Positions 1-6,817 of a stretch of DNA of 20,923 bases are shown one piece after another. Made by a program: the position numbers and the translations under genes. Origin of the DNA: JAITWN01 sp964581365 (lineage in GTDB: Bacteria > Pseudomonadota > Gammaproteobacteria > SZUA-140). Where the stretch lies: the NCBI GenBank assembly GCA_964581365.1, contig CAZOOF010000039.1, positions 1 to 20,923 on the forward strand. The letters are read 5' to 3'. How positions within the stretch are numbered: position 1 is the first letter of the stretch; each line of letters opens with the position of its first letter. Below the pieces are notes generated by a model, which saw only the letters and a list, made by a program, of their open reading frames with translations, did not search any database and was not told where the DNA came from.

Positions 1-475
1 CGCCCTCGACGAGATGCTCGCCTTCGCGCACTCCGCGCAGATAGCCGTAGAAATTTCCCCATTCAACACGCTCGACGACGATTACGTCTTCGGGCCAGGA
101 CTGCTGCGCGAGAAACGGTTCCACATACCACAGGAAGTCACGCCCGGTCAGATCCCGGTTGCCGTGCTTGATGAGAATGCGATCGACCAGCGCCTCGTCC
201 TCGGGCACCGGCATACCGGAATCGGCGACCACCGCGGCGGTGACCGTCTCCCGGTTGGCAATCTCTCCGAGCACGCGCACGCGCTCCTCGCCGGGCGGCT
301 CGTACCAGGCCTCCATCACGCTGCTGGGCCAGAAGTGACCGAGACCGCGGACGGCGATCAGCAGCAGCAGGCCGACCACCATGATCAGGCTGATGGCGAC
401 GGCACCGGCATTCAGCCAGATCCAGGGCGCGCCACTGGACCACCACTTACCCACACCGCCAGATCGTATGTTCAT
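1..475 (-). CDS. pstA: Phosphate ABC transporter permease PstA, N-terminal part (runs off left edge)
   Basis: This is the second membrane subunit of the high-affinity phosphate importer PstSCAB. The 158 codons present begin MNIRSGGVGKWW, followed by one membrane segment at about residues 18-42 and then a hydrophilic, presumably periplasmic stretch. The permease core and the C-terminus lie outside the window. A long soluble insertion after the first helix is a feature of the enlarged PstA form found in many gammaproteobacteria; the short E. coli form lacks it. The ATG lies one base after the stop codon of pstC and has no clear ribosome binding site of its own, so translation is probably coupled to pstC. 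The assignment rests on position directly after pstC and on the N-terminal layout, not on the transport core. Confidence 0.82.
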   Translation of the reverse strand, partial: MNIRSGGVGKWWSSGAPWIWLNAGAVAISLIMVVGLLLLIAVRGLGHFWPSSVMEAWYEPPGEERVRVLGEIANRETVTAAVVADSGMPVPEDEALVDRILIKHGNRDLTGRDFLWYVEPFLAQQSWPEDVIVVERVEWGNFYGYLRGVREGEHLVEG

Positions 476-476
476 G

Positions 477-2750
477 TCAGATGGATGCGTACTTCTTGCG
501 CAGTCGCTGCCGCACCAGCTCGGCGATGGTGTTGACCACGAAGGTGAACAGGAACAGCACCAGCGCCGAGAGGAACAGAATGCGATAGTGGGTGCCGCCA
601 AACTCGGCCTCCGGCATCTCCACGGCAATGTTCGCCGACAGGGTGCGCAGACCTTCGAAGATGTTGAAGTTGACCACCGGACTGTTGCCCGTCGCCATCA
701 GAACGATCATGGTTTCGCCGACGGCGCGACCGAGGCCGATCATTACCGCTGCGAAGATACCCGGGCTCGCGGTGAGCAGCACCACGCGGGTCATGGTCTG
801 CCACGGCGTCGCACCCAGGGCGAGCGAGCCCTGAGTGAGGTGGCGCGGCACATTGAACACAGCATCCTCGGCTATCGAATAGATGGTCGGAATGACGGCG
901 AAGCCCATGGCGACGCCGACGATCATGGCGTTGCGCTGATCGTAATTGATACCCATGTCGGTCAGCCACTGCCGCATGTCACCGCCGAACCACCACAGCT
1001 CGACCCAGGGGCTCGCCGTGATGCACGCCCAGCCGATGAAGAGCACGACCGGGATCAGCAGCGCCGCCTCCCAGCCCGCACTGACTCGGCCGCGTATGCC
1101 GTCCGACAGTCGGGACCAGCAGAAGGCCGCGAACAAGATGCCCGCGGGCATCAGGATCAGGATCGAGAACACGGCCGGCAAATGCCGCTCGACATAGGGT
1201 GCGAACCAGAGTCCGGCGAGGAAGCCCAGGATGACAGTCGGCAGCGCCTCCATGATCTCGATGGCCGGCTTGGTATACCCGCGCATGCGCCTGGACATGA
1301 AATAGGCCGAGTAGATCGCCCCCATGATGGCAAGCGGCATGGCGAAAAGCATGGCGTAGAAAGCAGCCTTGAGCGTACCCACCGTGAGCGGCACCAGGCT
1401 GTACTTGGGCTCGAACTCATCCGTGGCCGATGAAGACTGCCACACGAATTCCGGAGTCTCGCGGCCCTCGTACCAGACCCTGCTCCAAAGCGCGGACAAT
1501 GAGAACGCCGGATGCTCGTTGTCGAGATGGAAATAGCGAAGCCTGCCGGCGTCATCGATCACGAACAGCCCATCATTGCGGGGAGAGATCGCCAATGAGG
1601 CGATCGGTTGCTCGGAAACCTTCTCTTCAAGCAGGGTGCGATGCGAGGTGGAATAATGCACGGCAACATTGCCCTGGCTGTCGCCGGTCGCGAAACCCTT
1701 CCGCGTGTTCTCCGCCGCAATGGCGGTAACCGCCGCCGGGTGACGCTCGAACTCACGGATGAGCGTCAGCCGACGCACGCCCTCGGCATCGCGCACCAGG
1801 AACCACTGCTGCACCGAGCCATCGGAACCGCCGACGATCACCGAAACCGTACCGAGCAGATGCGCTGCCGCCGTCAGGCGCACTTCAGGCCGCTCGAAAG
1901 CGGGCTGACTGTCCACCAGGCGAGCCTGCTCCGGGCGGGAGATGTCGTAGTAATGCAATACGCCATCACCGTCAGCCAGGATCATCTCCTGCAGACTGAT
2001 CGACAGCAGTACGTGGGTCGTTCCAGCCGCAGGCGCCGGCAATTCATGCCTGCTCGGCGTCAGCACGGTTTCACCGGTGAGAAAGTTGGTGCGTCCGCGG
2101 AACGTCACCAGTATCAGCCGCTGATCCTCGGTGACGGCGGCAAGGGCAAGACCGCGCGCACCGCGCTGAACGCCGATGGCGACCAGCGGTCTTCCCTGCG
2201 GATCCACGAGCATCGGCTCCTCGCCCATCGGGAACGCAAGCTCGGGGACGACCACGAGCCGGTCCTCGGGGAAGGTATCCACGAACACGCTTTCGACGAC
2301 CATGGCCCGACCATCGGACAGTCCGAGCGCGTGCACGCCGGTGCGCGCCTCGCCCGAACCATGGGCCGTCACCCGCGCATCCGGCGGCAGCTCGAGCAAG
2401 CGTTCTCCGACCGTCTCGCCCGTGCGTGGCCGGAACCAGGCGATGGAGCCGTCGTCGCCCAATCTGAAACCGAGGGAGCGGAAACGGTCAGTTGAGAGGG
2501 CCACTGTACGGCCTTCGCCCGGGACGGGGTGATCAGCCACCTTCTCGGCGTGTGCCGACATCAGCATCGGGCCGACTTCAGTGAACAGATATATAAATAT
2601 GAGTGCGAGGGAAATGATGACGCCAATGCCGCCGATTCCTACGACATAGCGCGAAAGAATGTCCTTGAAGCGGCGGATCCGATAACGGCGCGCGCGCGCC
2701 GCATCCTCGAGCAGGGCCGAGTCGCTGGCCGGTTGCTGCTGTGCGCTCAT
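477..2750 (-). CDS. pstC: Phosphate ABC transporter permease PstC, enlarged form with periplasmic propeller-like domain
   Basis: This inner-membrane permease subunit forms the phosphate channel with PstA. At 757 residues it is more than twice the length of E. coli PstC (about 320). Residues about 34-60 form a first membrane helix. About 65-420 form a soluble domain with WD40/propeller-like repeats, for example VGGSDGSVQQWF and FATGDSQGNVAVHY. From about residue 452 on lies the permease core, with the family segments AIEIMEALPTVILGFLAG and LGATPWQTMTRVVLL (the EAA-type coupling loop), then GLGRAVGETMIVLMATGNS. The start has a good ribosome binding site (GGGGAG, 3-4 bases before ATG). It follows pstS after an intercistronic terminator-like hairpin and is nearly contiguous with pstA. 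The soluble domain faces the periplasm if the usual topology holds; its role is not known to me. Confidence 0.95.
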   Translation of the reverse strand: MSAQQQPASDSALLEDAARARRYRIRRFKDILSRYVVGIGGIGVIISLALIFIYLFTEVGPMLMSAHAEKVADHPVPGEGRTVALSTDRFRSLGFRLGDDGSIAWFRPRTGETVGERLLELPPDARVTAHGSGEARTGVHALGLSDGRAMVVESVFVDTFPEDRLVVVPELAFPMGEEPMLVDPQGRPLVAIGVQRGARGLALAAVTEDQRLILVTFRGRTNFLTGETVLTPSRHELPAPAAGTTHVLLSISLQEMILADGDGVLHYYDISRPEQARLVDSQPAFERPEVRLTAAAHLLGTVSVIVGGSDGSVQQWFLVRDAEGVRRLTLIREFERHPAAVTAIAAENTRKGFATGDSQGNVAVHYSTSHRTLLEEKVSEQPIASLAISPRNDGLFVIDDAGRLRYFHLDNEHPAFSLSALWSRVWYEGRETPEFVWQSSSATDEFEPKYSLVPLTVGTLKAAFYAMLFAMPLAIMGAIYSAYFMSRRMRGYTKPAIEIMEALPTVILGFLAGLWFAPYVERHLPAVFSILILMPAGILFAAFCWSRLSDGIRGRVSAGWEAALLIPVVLFIGWACITASPWVELWWFGGDMRQWLTDMGINYDQRNAMIVGVAMGFAVIPTIYSIAEDAVFNVPRHLTQGSLALGATPWQTMTRVVLLTASPGIFAAVMIGLGRAVGETMIVLMATGNSPVVNFNIFEGLRTLSANIAVEMPEAEFGGTHYRILFLSALVLFLFTFVVNTIAELVRQRLRKKYASI

Positions 2751-2769
2751 CTACTCCCCTACCCCCCGC

Positions 2770-2785
2770 CGCCGCTCACGCGGCG
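2770..2785 (-). other. Stem-loop with GNRA-type tetraloop between pstS and pstC
   Basis: On the minus strand the RNA can form CGCCGC-GTGA-GCGGCG, a perfect 6-bp stem closed by a GTGA loop, which fits the stable GNRA class. It lies between the pstS terminator-like hairpin and the pstC ribosome binding site. It has no U-run, so it is not a terminator itself. A role in mRNA processing or stability is only an inference. Confidence 0.5.
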
Positions 2786-2791
2786 AACCCT

Positions 2792-2833
2792 GAGAAAAAG
2801 AAAAGAGCGCGGCGGACATGTGCCGCCGCGCTC
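2792..2833 (-). terminator. Rho-independent terminator or attenuator after pstS
   Basis: On the minus strand, 11 bases GAGCGCGGCGG (written here as on the plus strand, 2805-2815) pair perfectly with CCGCCGCGCTC (2823-2833) around a 7-base loop. The stem is followed by TTTTCTTTTTCTC. It starts 10 bases after the pstS stop codon, while pstC begins only about 40 bases further on. It therefore probably lowers read-through from pstS into pstC and pstA, giving excess binding protein over permease. This is common in operons of this kind. Confidence 0.85.
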
Positions 2834-2842
2834 AGTACCGGA

Positions 2843-3450
2843 TCAATTCAAGCCCAGATCCTTCAACTGCTTTTCAACGACTGCCGCGGGCAGCGGAATA
2901 TAGCCGTCGCGAACCACCACTTCCTGCCCCTGCCGGGACAGCANNNNNNNNNNNNNNNNNNNNNNNNNNNNNNNNNNNNNNNNNNNNNNNNNNNNNNNNN
3001 NNNNNNNNNNNNNNNNNNNNNNNNNNNNNNNNNNNNNNNNNNNTAGACCGCCAGCATGTCGATCGCGACCTTGACCTCCGTCGGCGGATAACCGTGCTTC
3101 TCCTCGAAGGCGCGAATTTCGCCCTGCTTCATGGCGCGACTCATCGGGCCGAGATTGCCGGTGCCTTCGGTCAGCGCCGGGGGTGCGGTCGAACTGCCGG
3201 CGCCCTGCACCTGGACGTTGACGTTGGGGTACATGCCCTGAAAGGTCTCGGCCCACAGCGTCATCATGTTGTTCAGGGTATCCGAACCGATCGAGGTCAG
3301 ATTGCCGGAGATGCCGGACACACGCTGATACTGCGGCAGCTCCGCATCCACCTGCGCACTGGCTGCCACCTGACTCACTGCCCCCATCATCAGACCGGTC
3401 GCCGCCATCGCACCGACCAGGGCATTCCCGATCTTCATTGGTATCTTCAT
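2843..3450 (-). CDS. pstS: Phosphate-binding protein PstS, interrupted by assembly gap
   Basis: This is the periplasmic phosphate-binding protein that feeds PstCA. The 135 codons before the gap hold a signal peptide (MKIPMKIGNALVGAMAATG onward, likely cleaved after VAASA) and the family motif region SIGSDTLNNMMTLWAE and GAGSSTAPPALTEGT, which lines the phosphate site in relatives. The last 33 codons after the gap (GQEVVVRDGYIPLPAAVVE) are a typical PstS C-terminus. The two pieces are in different frames across exactly 100 N, so the placeholder length is not real. Known relatives are about 320-350 residues, so some 450-550 bases are probably missing. The start ATG at 3450 has AGGAG nine bases upstream; a second Met four codons later is possible. 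The gene leads the pst operon and lies behind a Pho-box array. Confidence 0.93.
2944..3043. other. Assembly gap of 100 N inside pstS
   Basis: Exactly 100 undetermined bases. The coding sequence to the right (407 bases from the ATG) and to the left (101 bases to the stop, inclusive) can only be joined in frame if the missing length leaves remainder 2 when divided by 3; 100 leaves remainder 1. The run is therefore a standard placeholder of unknown size and not evidence of a broken gene. Confidence 0.97.
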
Positions 3451-3504
3451 TGGTACCGTCTCCTGCTTGCGCGTGAATCGAAGCTGGTACTTTGTCCGCA
3501 GAGT

Positions 3505-3544
3505 GTGACGATGTTAGTTACTTTATATGACACTTTTGTTACAG
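3505..3544 (-). promoter_or_regulatory. Tandem Pho-box array (PhoB sites) upstream of pstS
   Basis: Read on the minus strand there are four 7-base units spaced by 4-base AT-rich stretches: CTGTAAC, GTGTCAT, AGTAACT and TCGTCAC, an exact 11-bp period. The spacers are AAAA, ATAA and AACA. The PhoB consensus half site is CTGTCAT with the same 11-bp period. The second unit matches best; the third is poor. The array ends 54 bases before the pstS ATG, where an activator replacing a -35 element would sit. No convincing -10 hexamer was singled out. Induction under phosphate starvation follows from the family. Confidence 0.75.
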
Positions 3545-3578
3545 CCCGCCCAGATCAGGCTACAGACCGCGGGGCCGG

Positions 3579-3608
3579 TGGACGATACGAAGAAATTGTC
3601 CCTATAAT
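3579..3608 (+). promoter_or_regulatory. Sigma-70 type promoter for asnB
   Basis: A perfect TATAAT (3603-3608) is preceded at 18 bp by TGGACG (3579-3584), which matches four of six bases of the -35 consensus. Transcription would begin near 3615 and leave a leader of about 78 bases before the asnB ATG at 3693. It is divergent from the pst promoter region, whose Pho-box array ends about 35 bases away. Confidence 0.6.
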
Positions 3609-3692
3609 CGCGGCGGCGCGGGCCGGCCCGGACCTCCGACCCGAAGCCCGCAGCAGCGCCCGCCTCACGCCACAGAAAGATAAGGAACAAGC

Positions 3693-5642
3693 ATGTGCGG
3701 TCTTGCCGGCATCTTCGACATCCGCGGCCAGCGGCCGGTGGACGGAAACCTGCTCGCGCGCATGAACGAGGTGCAGTTCCACCGCGGCCCCGACGAGGGC
3801 GGGCAGCACCTGGAGCCCGGCCTGGGGCTTGCCCACCGCCGATTGTCGATCATCGACCTGTCCAGCGGCCAGCAGCCCATGCACAGCGCCGACAATGGGC
3901 TGGTGCTGGTATACAACGGGGAAATCTACAATTTTCCGCAACTGATGCAGCAGCTGCAGGCTGCTGGCCACCGCTTTCGCACCCATTGCGACACCGAAGT
4001 CATCCTTTACGCCTGGCGCGAATGGGGTGAACGCTGCGTTGACCATTTTCGTGGCATGTTCGCCTTCGCGCTATGGGATCGCAATGCGGGAACGCTGTTT
4101 CTCGCCCGCGATCGCCTCGGCGTCAAACCGCTCTACTACGCCCAGACCACAGACGGCAGGCTGGTCTTCGCCTCCGAGCTGAAATCCCTGCTCGTCGACC
4201 CGGCGCTTGCCCGCGAGGTCGACCCGGAAGCGGTCGAGGACTACTTCACCTTCGGCTACGTACCCGATCCTCGAACCATTTTCCGGGGCATGCACAAGCT
4301 CGCACCGGGCCATACACTCACCGTCCGCCGCGCAGAGCCGCTTCCCGCACCGCGGGCGTACTGGGACGTGCGCTTCGACGACAATGGCGTGCGCGACGAG
4401 GGGGAGGCCTGCGAAGAACTGGTGGAGCGGCTGCGCGAAGCGGTCCGCATCCGCATGGTGGCGGAAGTGCCGTTGGGCGCCTTCCTGTCCGGCGGCGTGG
4501 ATTCCAGCGCCGTCGTGGCGATGATGGCCGGACTCTCTCCGGACCCGGTCAATACCTGCTCCATTTCCTTCGGCGACCCCGCTTACAACGAATCCGCTTT
4601 TGCGGCTGAAGTCGCCCAGCGCTACGGCACCAGACATCATGTCGAGCAGGTCGATCCCGATGATTTCGGTCTCATCGATCAGCTGGCTTTGCTCTACGAC
4701 GAACCATTCGCCGACAGCTCTGCTCTGCCGACCTATCGCGTGTGCGAACTGGCCCGCAAGCGGGTAACGGTCGCATTGTCCGGAGACGGTGGCGATGAGG
4801 GTCTGGCCGGCTATCGCCGTTATCGCGGTCACCTGCACGAAGAGCGGATGCGCGGAATGATTCCCGCCGGGCTGCGCCGGCCGCTGTTCGGAACCCTCGG
4901 CCGGCTCTACCCCAAGCTCGACTGGGCACCACGCTTCCTGCGCGGCCGGGCCACCTTCGAAGCGCTGGCTCGGGACAGTGTCGAGGGGTACCTGCACGGC
5001 GTGTCGATCGTCCGCTCCGCGCAGCGCGCCGCGCTGTTTTCAGCGGACATGCGCCGTCGCCTGAACGGCTATCGCTCGATCGAAGTGTTCCGCCGCCACC
5101 TTCACAATGCACCTTCGCATCCGCTGTCGCTGGTGCAGTATCTCGACTACAAGACCTATCTGCCGGGCGACATCCTGACCAAGGTCGATCGCGCCAGCAT
5201 GGCCCATGCGCTGGAGGTGCGGGTGCCGATCCTGGATCACCAGCTGGTGGGCTGGATTGCCGGCCTGCCTCCGGAGCTGAAGCTGCGCGGCCAGGAAGGC
5301 AAGTATGTGTTCAAGCGGGCGCTCGAACCCTATCTGCCGGAAAGCGTCCTCTACCGACGCAAGATGGGCTTCGCGGTGCCGATCTCGAACTGGTTCCGCG
5401 GCCCCATGCAAGATCGCCTGCGCGCCACCCTGCTCGAGGGTCACCTGCGCGACACGGATCTGTTCGATATGAAGTACATCGCACGCCTGATCGATGAGCA
5501 CGCCAGCGGCCGCCATGAGCACAGCGCGCCACTGTGGTCGCTGCTGATGTACGAATCCTTCCAGCGCCAGGTCGTCGACAGCGTGAAAAATTCCCGCTCT
5601 CCTCTTCCTGAGGAGAACGGGCAAGCCCTTGTGGGAGAGTGA
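3693..5642 (+). CDS. asnB: Glutamine-hydrolysing asparagine synthase family protein, XrtA/PEP-CTERM-type amidotransferase
   Basis: This family transfers an amide group from glutamine to a carboxylate via an acyl-adenylate. The N-terminal glutaminase domain starts MCGLAGIFD with the nucleophile Cys2, and contains HRGPDEGG, HRRLSIIDLSSGQQP and YNGEIYNF. The synthetase domain carries the ATP pyrophosphatase loop SGGVDSS (about residues 266-272) and SGDGGDEGLAGYRRYR (about 363 onward). At 649 residues, and by closeness of wording throughout (for example DFGLIDQLALLYDEPFADSSALPTYRV), it resembles the exosortase A system-associated amidotransferase family, which works on exopolysaccharide precursors, more than plain E. 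coli AsnB (554 residues). No exosortase, glycosyltransferase or PEP-CTERM gene is in the window. ATG at 3693 has AAGGAA five bases upstream. Simple asparagine synthesis remains an alternative. Confidence 0.93.
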   Translation: MCGLAGIFDIRGQRPVDGNLLARMNEVQFHRGPDEGGQHLEPGLGLAHRRLSIIDLSSGQQPMHSADNGLVLVYNGEIYNFPQLMQQLQAAGHRFRTHCDTEVILYAWREWGERCVDHFRGMFAFALWDRNAGTLFLARDRLGVKPLYYAQTTDGRLVFASELKSLLVDPALAREVDPEAVEDYFTFGYVPDPRTIFRGMHKLAPGHTLTVRRAEPLPAPRAYWDVRFDDNGVRDEGEACEELVERLREAVRIRMVAEVPLGAFLSGGVDSSAVVAMMAGLSPDPVNTCSISFGDPAYNESAFAAEVAQRYGTRHHVEQVDPDDFGLIDQLALLYDEPFADSSALPTYRVCELARKRVTVALSGDGGDEGLAGYRRYRGHLHEERMRGMIPAGLRRPLFGTLGRLYPKLDWAPRFLRGRATFEALARDSVEGYLHGVSIVRSAQRAALFSADMRRRLNGYRSIEVFRRHLHNAPSHPLSLVQYLDYKTYLPGDILTKVDRASMAHALEVRVPILDHQLVGWIAGLPPELKLRGQEGKYVFKRALEPYLPESVLYRRKMGFAVPISNWFRGPMQDRLRATLLEGHLRDTDLFDMKYIARLIDEHASGRHEHSAPLWSLLMYESFQRQVVDSVKNSRSPLPEENGQALVGE

Positions 5643-5790
5643 GTTTGTACCTTGTACAGCGGGGGGTCGCCAGCCAGTCCGTTTGACCGGTCGACCCGTG
5701 TCACGGTGACGGGTTGATCATGCGCCTTGTTATGACGAATGTCAAATTGATATTACAGATAGCTCGCCCACTCGTTCATTAAGATAGAAT
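5643..5790. other. Intergenic region after asnB, no gene seen
   Basis: No credible ORF. It contains one imperfect 8-bp inverted repeat (CGACCCGT at 5692-5699 and ACGGGTTG at 5709-5716, one G-T pair) that could fold after asnB but lacks a U-run. From about 5735 the sequence becomes AT-rich and leads into the promoter at 5791. Confidence 0.5.
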
Positions 5791-5819
5791 TTGACTTCAT
5801 CACACCGTCACGGTACCAT
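5791..5819 (+). promoter_or_regulatory. Sigma-70 type promoter of the small transcription unit
   Basis: TTGACT (5791-5796, five of six matches to the -35 consensus) and TACCAT (5814-5819, four of six matches to the -10 consensus) are separated by 17 bp in an AT-rich stretch. A start near 5826 would place the 46-codon ORF about 36 bases into the transcript. Confidence 0.5.
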
Positions 5820-5861
5820 TCACACATCCCGATAATTGATCATACGGGGTCGGAGGTACTG

Positions 5862-6002
5862 ATGAGACGCCTGCTGAATTCGCTCATTTTTCATCGATGG
5901 AACCGGCGCAATCGTGTCCGCCGCGCCAGAGTTACCCCTACCGGGACACCGATGATCGTTTCCTTCGACGGGCGCGTGGTACGCCTGCGGCAACCCGAAT
6001 AG
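5862..6002 (+). CDS. Small basic protein of unknown function, 46 residues
   Basis: I do not recognise this protein. The ORF begins MRRLLNSLIFHRWNRRNRVR and ends FDGRVVRLRQPE. The first half is very rich in arginine and amphipathic; there is no signal peptide or membrane helix. A strong ribosome binding site GGAGGT (5852-5857) lies four bases before the ATG. The ORF sits inside a compact unit with its own promoter (5791-5819) and terminator (6103-6128), which argues for expression on this strand. An ORF of about 58 codons on the opposite strand (about 6068 down to 5895) also has a purine-rich site before its ATG, but no terminator was seen for it. The unit could alternatively encode a small RNA of about 300 bases. 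Confidence 0.5.
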   Translation: MRRLLNSLIFHRWNRRNRVRRARVTPTGTPMIVSFDGRVVRLRQPE

Positions 6003-6102
6003 GCTGGCGACTGATCCGGTGGATCCGGATCACTGTACGGCGAGGACGACGACAGCTTCTGCTTCATGATCTCTCCCCTGATGACTCTCTCTCCCTGAGT
6101 CG

Positions 6103-6128
6103 GCCCGTCTTCGGACGGGCATTTTTTT
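6103..6128 (+). terminator. Rho-independent terminator of the small transcription unit
   Basis: GCCCGTC (6103-6109), a TTCG tetraloop (6110-6113), GACGGGC (6114-6120), then A and seven T. The stem is perfect and closed by a very stable UUCG loop. It terminates plus-strand transcription about 100 bases after the 46-codon ORF and insulates the next gene. Confidence 0.93.
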
Positions 6129-6242
6129 GCTTCCGTTCCCGAACCCCATCTTCAGCAGCAAAATCGCACCCTCATTTCCTGGCGACTACCCGGCAGAGGG
6201 AATAAAATGACCGAAAGGAATCGGCAACAGCCAGGACCCGCG

Positions 6243-6791
6243 ATGGGACACCGCCTCACCAGAATCTACACCCGCACTGGGGACAAGGGGTCCACGGGGC
6301 TCAGCGATGGCACGCGCGTCAGCAAGGATCATCCCCGGATCGAAGCGATCGGAGACATCGACGAGCTGAACTGCGTGCTCGGCCTCCTGCTCAGCCACGA
6401 TTTACCGAAGGATGTTCGTCACATCCTCAGCGAGATCCAGCAGACCCTGTTCGATATCGGTGGTGAGCTCAGTCTGCCGGGAAGCGCAAAACTCGAAGCC
6501 GAGCCTGTCGAGAAGCTCGAACAGCAGCTCGAGATGTACAACACCACCCTGCCGCCGCTGCGCGAATTCATCCTGCCGGGAAGCACCGAAGCGTCCGCCC
6601 GCTGTCATCTGGCGCGCGCGGTATGCCGCCGGGCCGAACGGCGCGTGATTGCGCTTTCCCGTGATGAAAGCATCAATCCGAACGTTCTCGCCTACCTGAA
6701 TCGTCTTTCCGACCTGCTGTTCGTCGTCTCCCGCGTGCTCACCCGCCTGAGCAACGGCCACGAAATCTACTGGCGCTCCCCGCGCGGCTGA
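6243..6791 (+). CDS. PduO-type cob(I)yrinic acid a,c-diamide / cob(I)alamin adenosyltransferase
   Basis: The enzyme transfers the adenosyl group of ATP to cobalt(I) corrinoids to make coenzyme B12. The N-terminal ATP-binding motif YTRTGDKGSTGLSDG is at residues 9-23 of the 182-residue product, followed by EAIGDIDELNCVLG. The C-terminal helices hold RCHLARAVCRRAERR and LAYLNRLSDLLFVVSRVL, both hallmarks of the PduO/MMAB family and not of CobA/BtuR. The start at 6243 (CAGGA six bases upstream) was chosen because relatives begin with M-G-x-R-L just before IYTRTGD. An upstream ATG at 6207 with AGAGGG six bases before it would add 12 residues and cannot be excluded. No cobalamin riboswitch was seen upstream. 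It converges with the btuF-like gene, 26 bases apart. Confidence 0.95.
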   Translation: MGHRLTRIYTRTGDKGSTGLSDGTRVSKDHPRIEAIGDIDELNCVLGLLLSHDLPKDVRHILSEIQQTLFDIGGELSLPGSAKLEAEPVEKLEQQLEMYNTTLPPLREFILPGSTEASARCHLARAVCRRAERRVIALSRDESINPNVLAYLNRLSDLLFVVSRVLTRLSNGHEIYWRSPRG

Positions 6792-6817
6792 GCGCCGGCG
6801 GAATCACTCCATCGATC

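Noticed and set aside
5692..5716. Inverted repeat after asnB as terminator
   Set aside because: The stem has a G-T pair and a 9-base loop and is followed by ATC, not a U-run.
6129..6242. Cobalamin riboswitch before the adenosyltransferase gene
   Set aside because: Only about 115 bases separate the terminator from the start codon, and no B12-box-like segment or matching stem set was seen.
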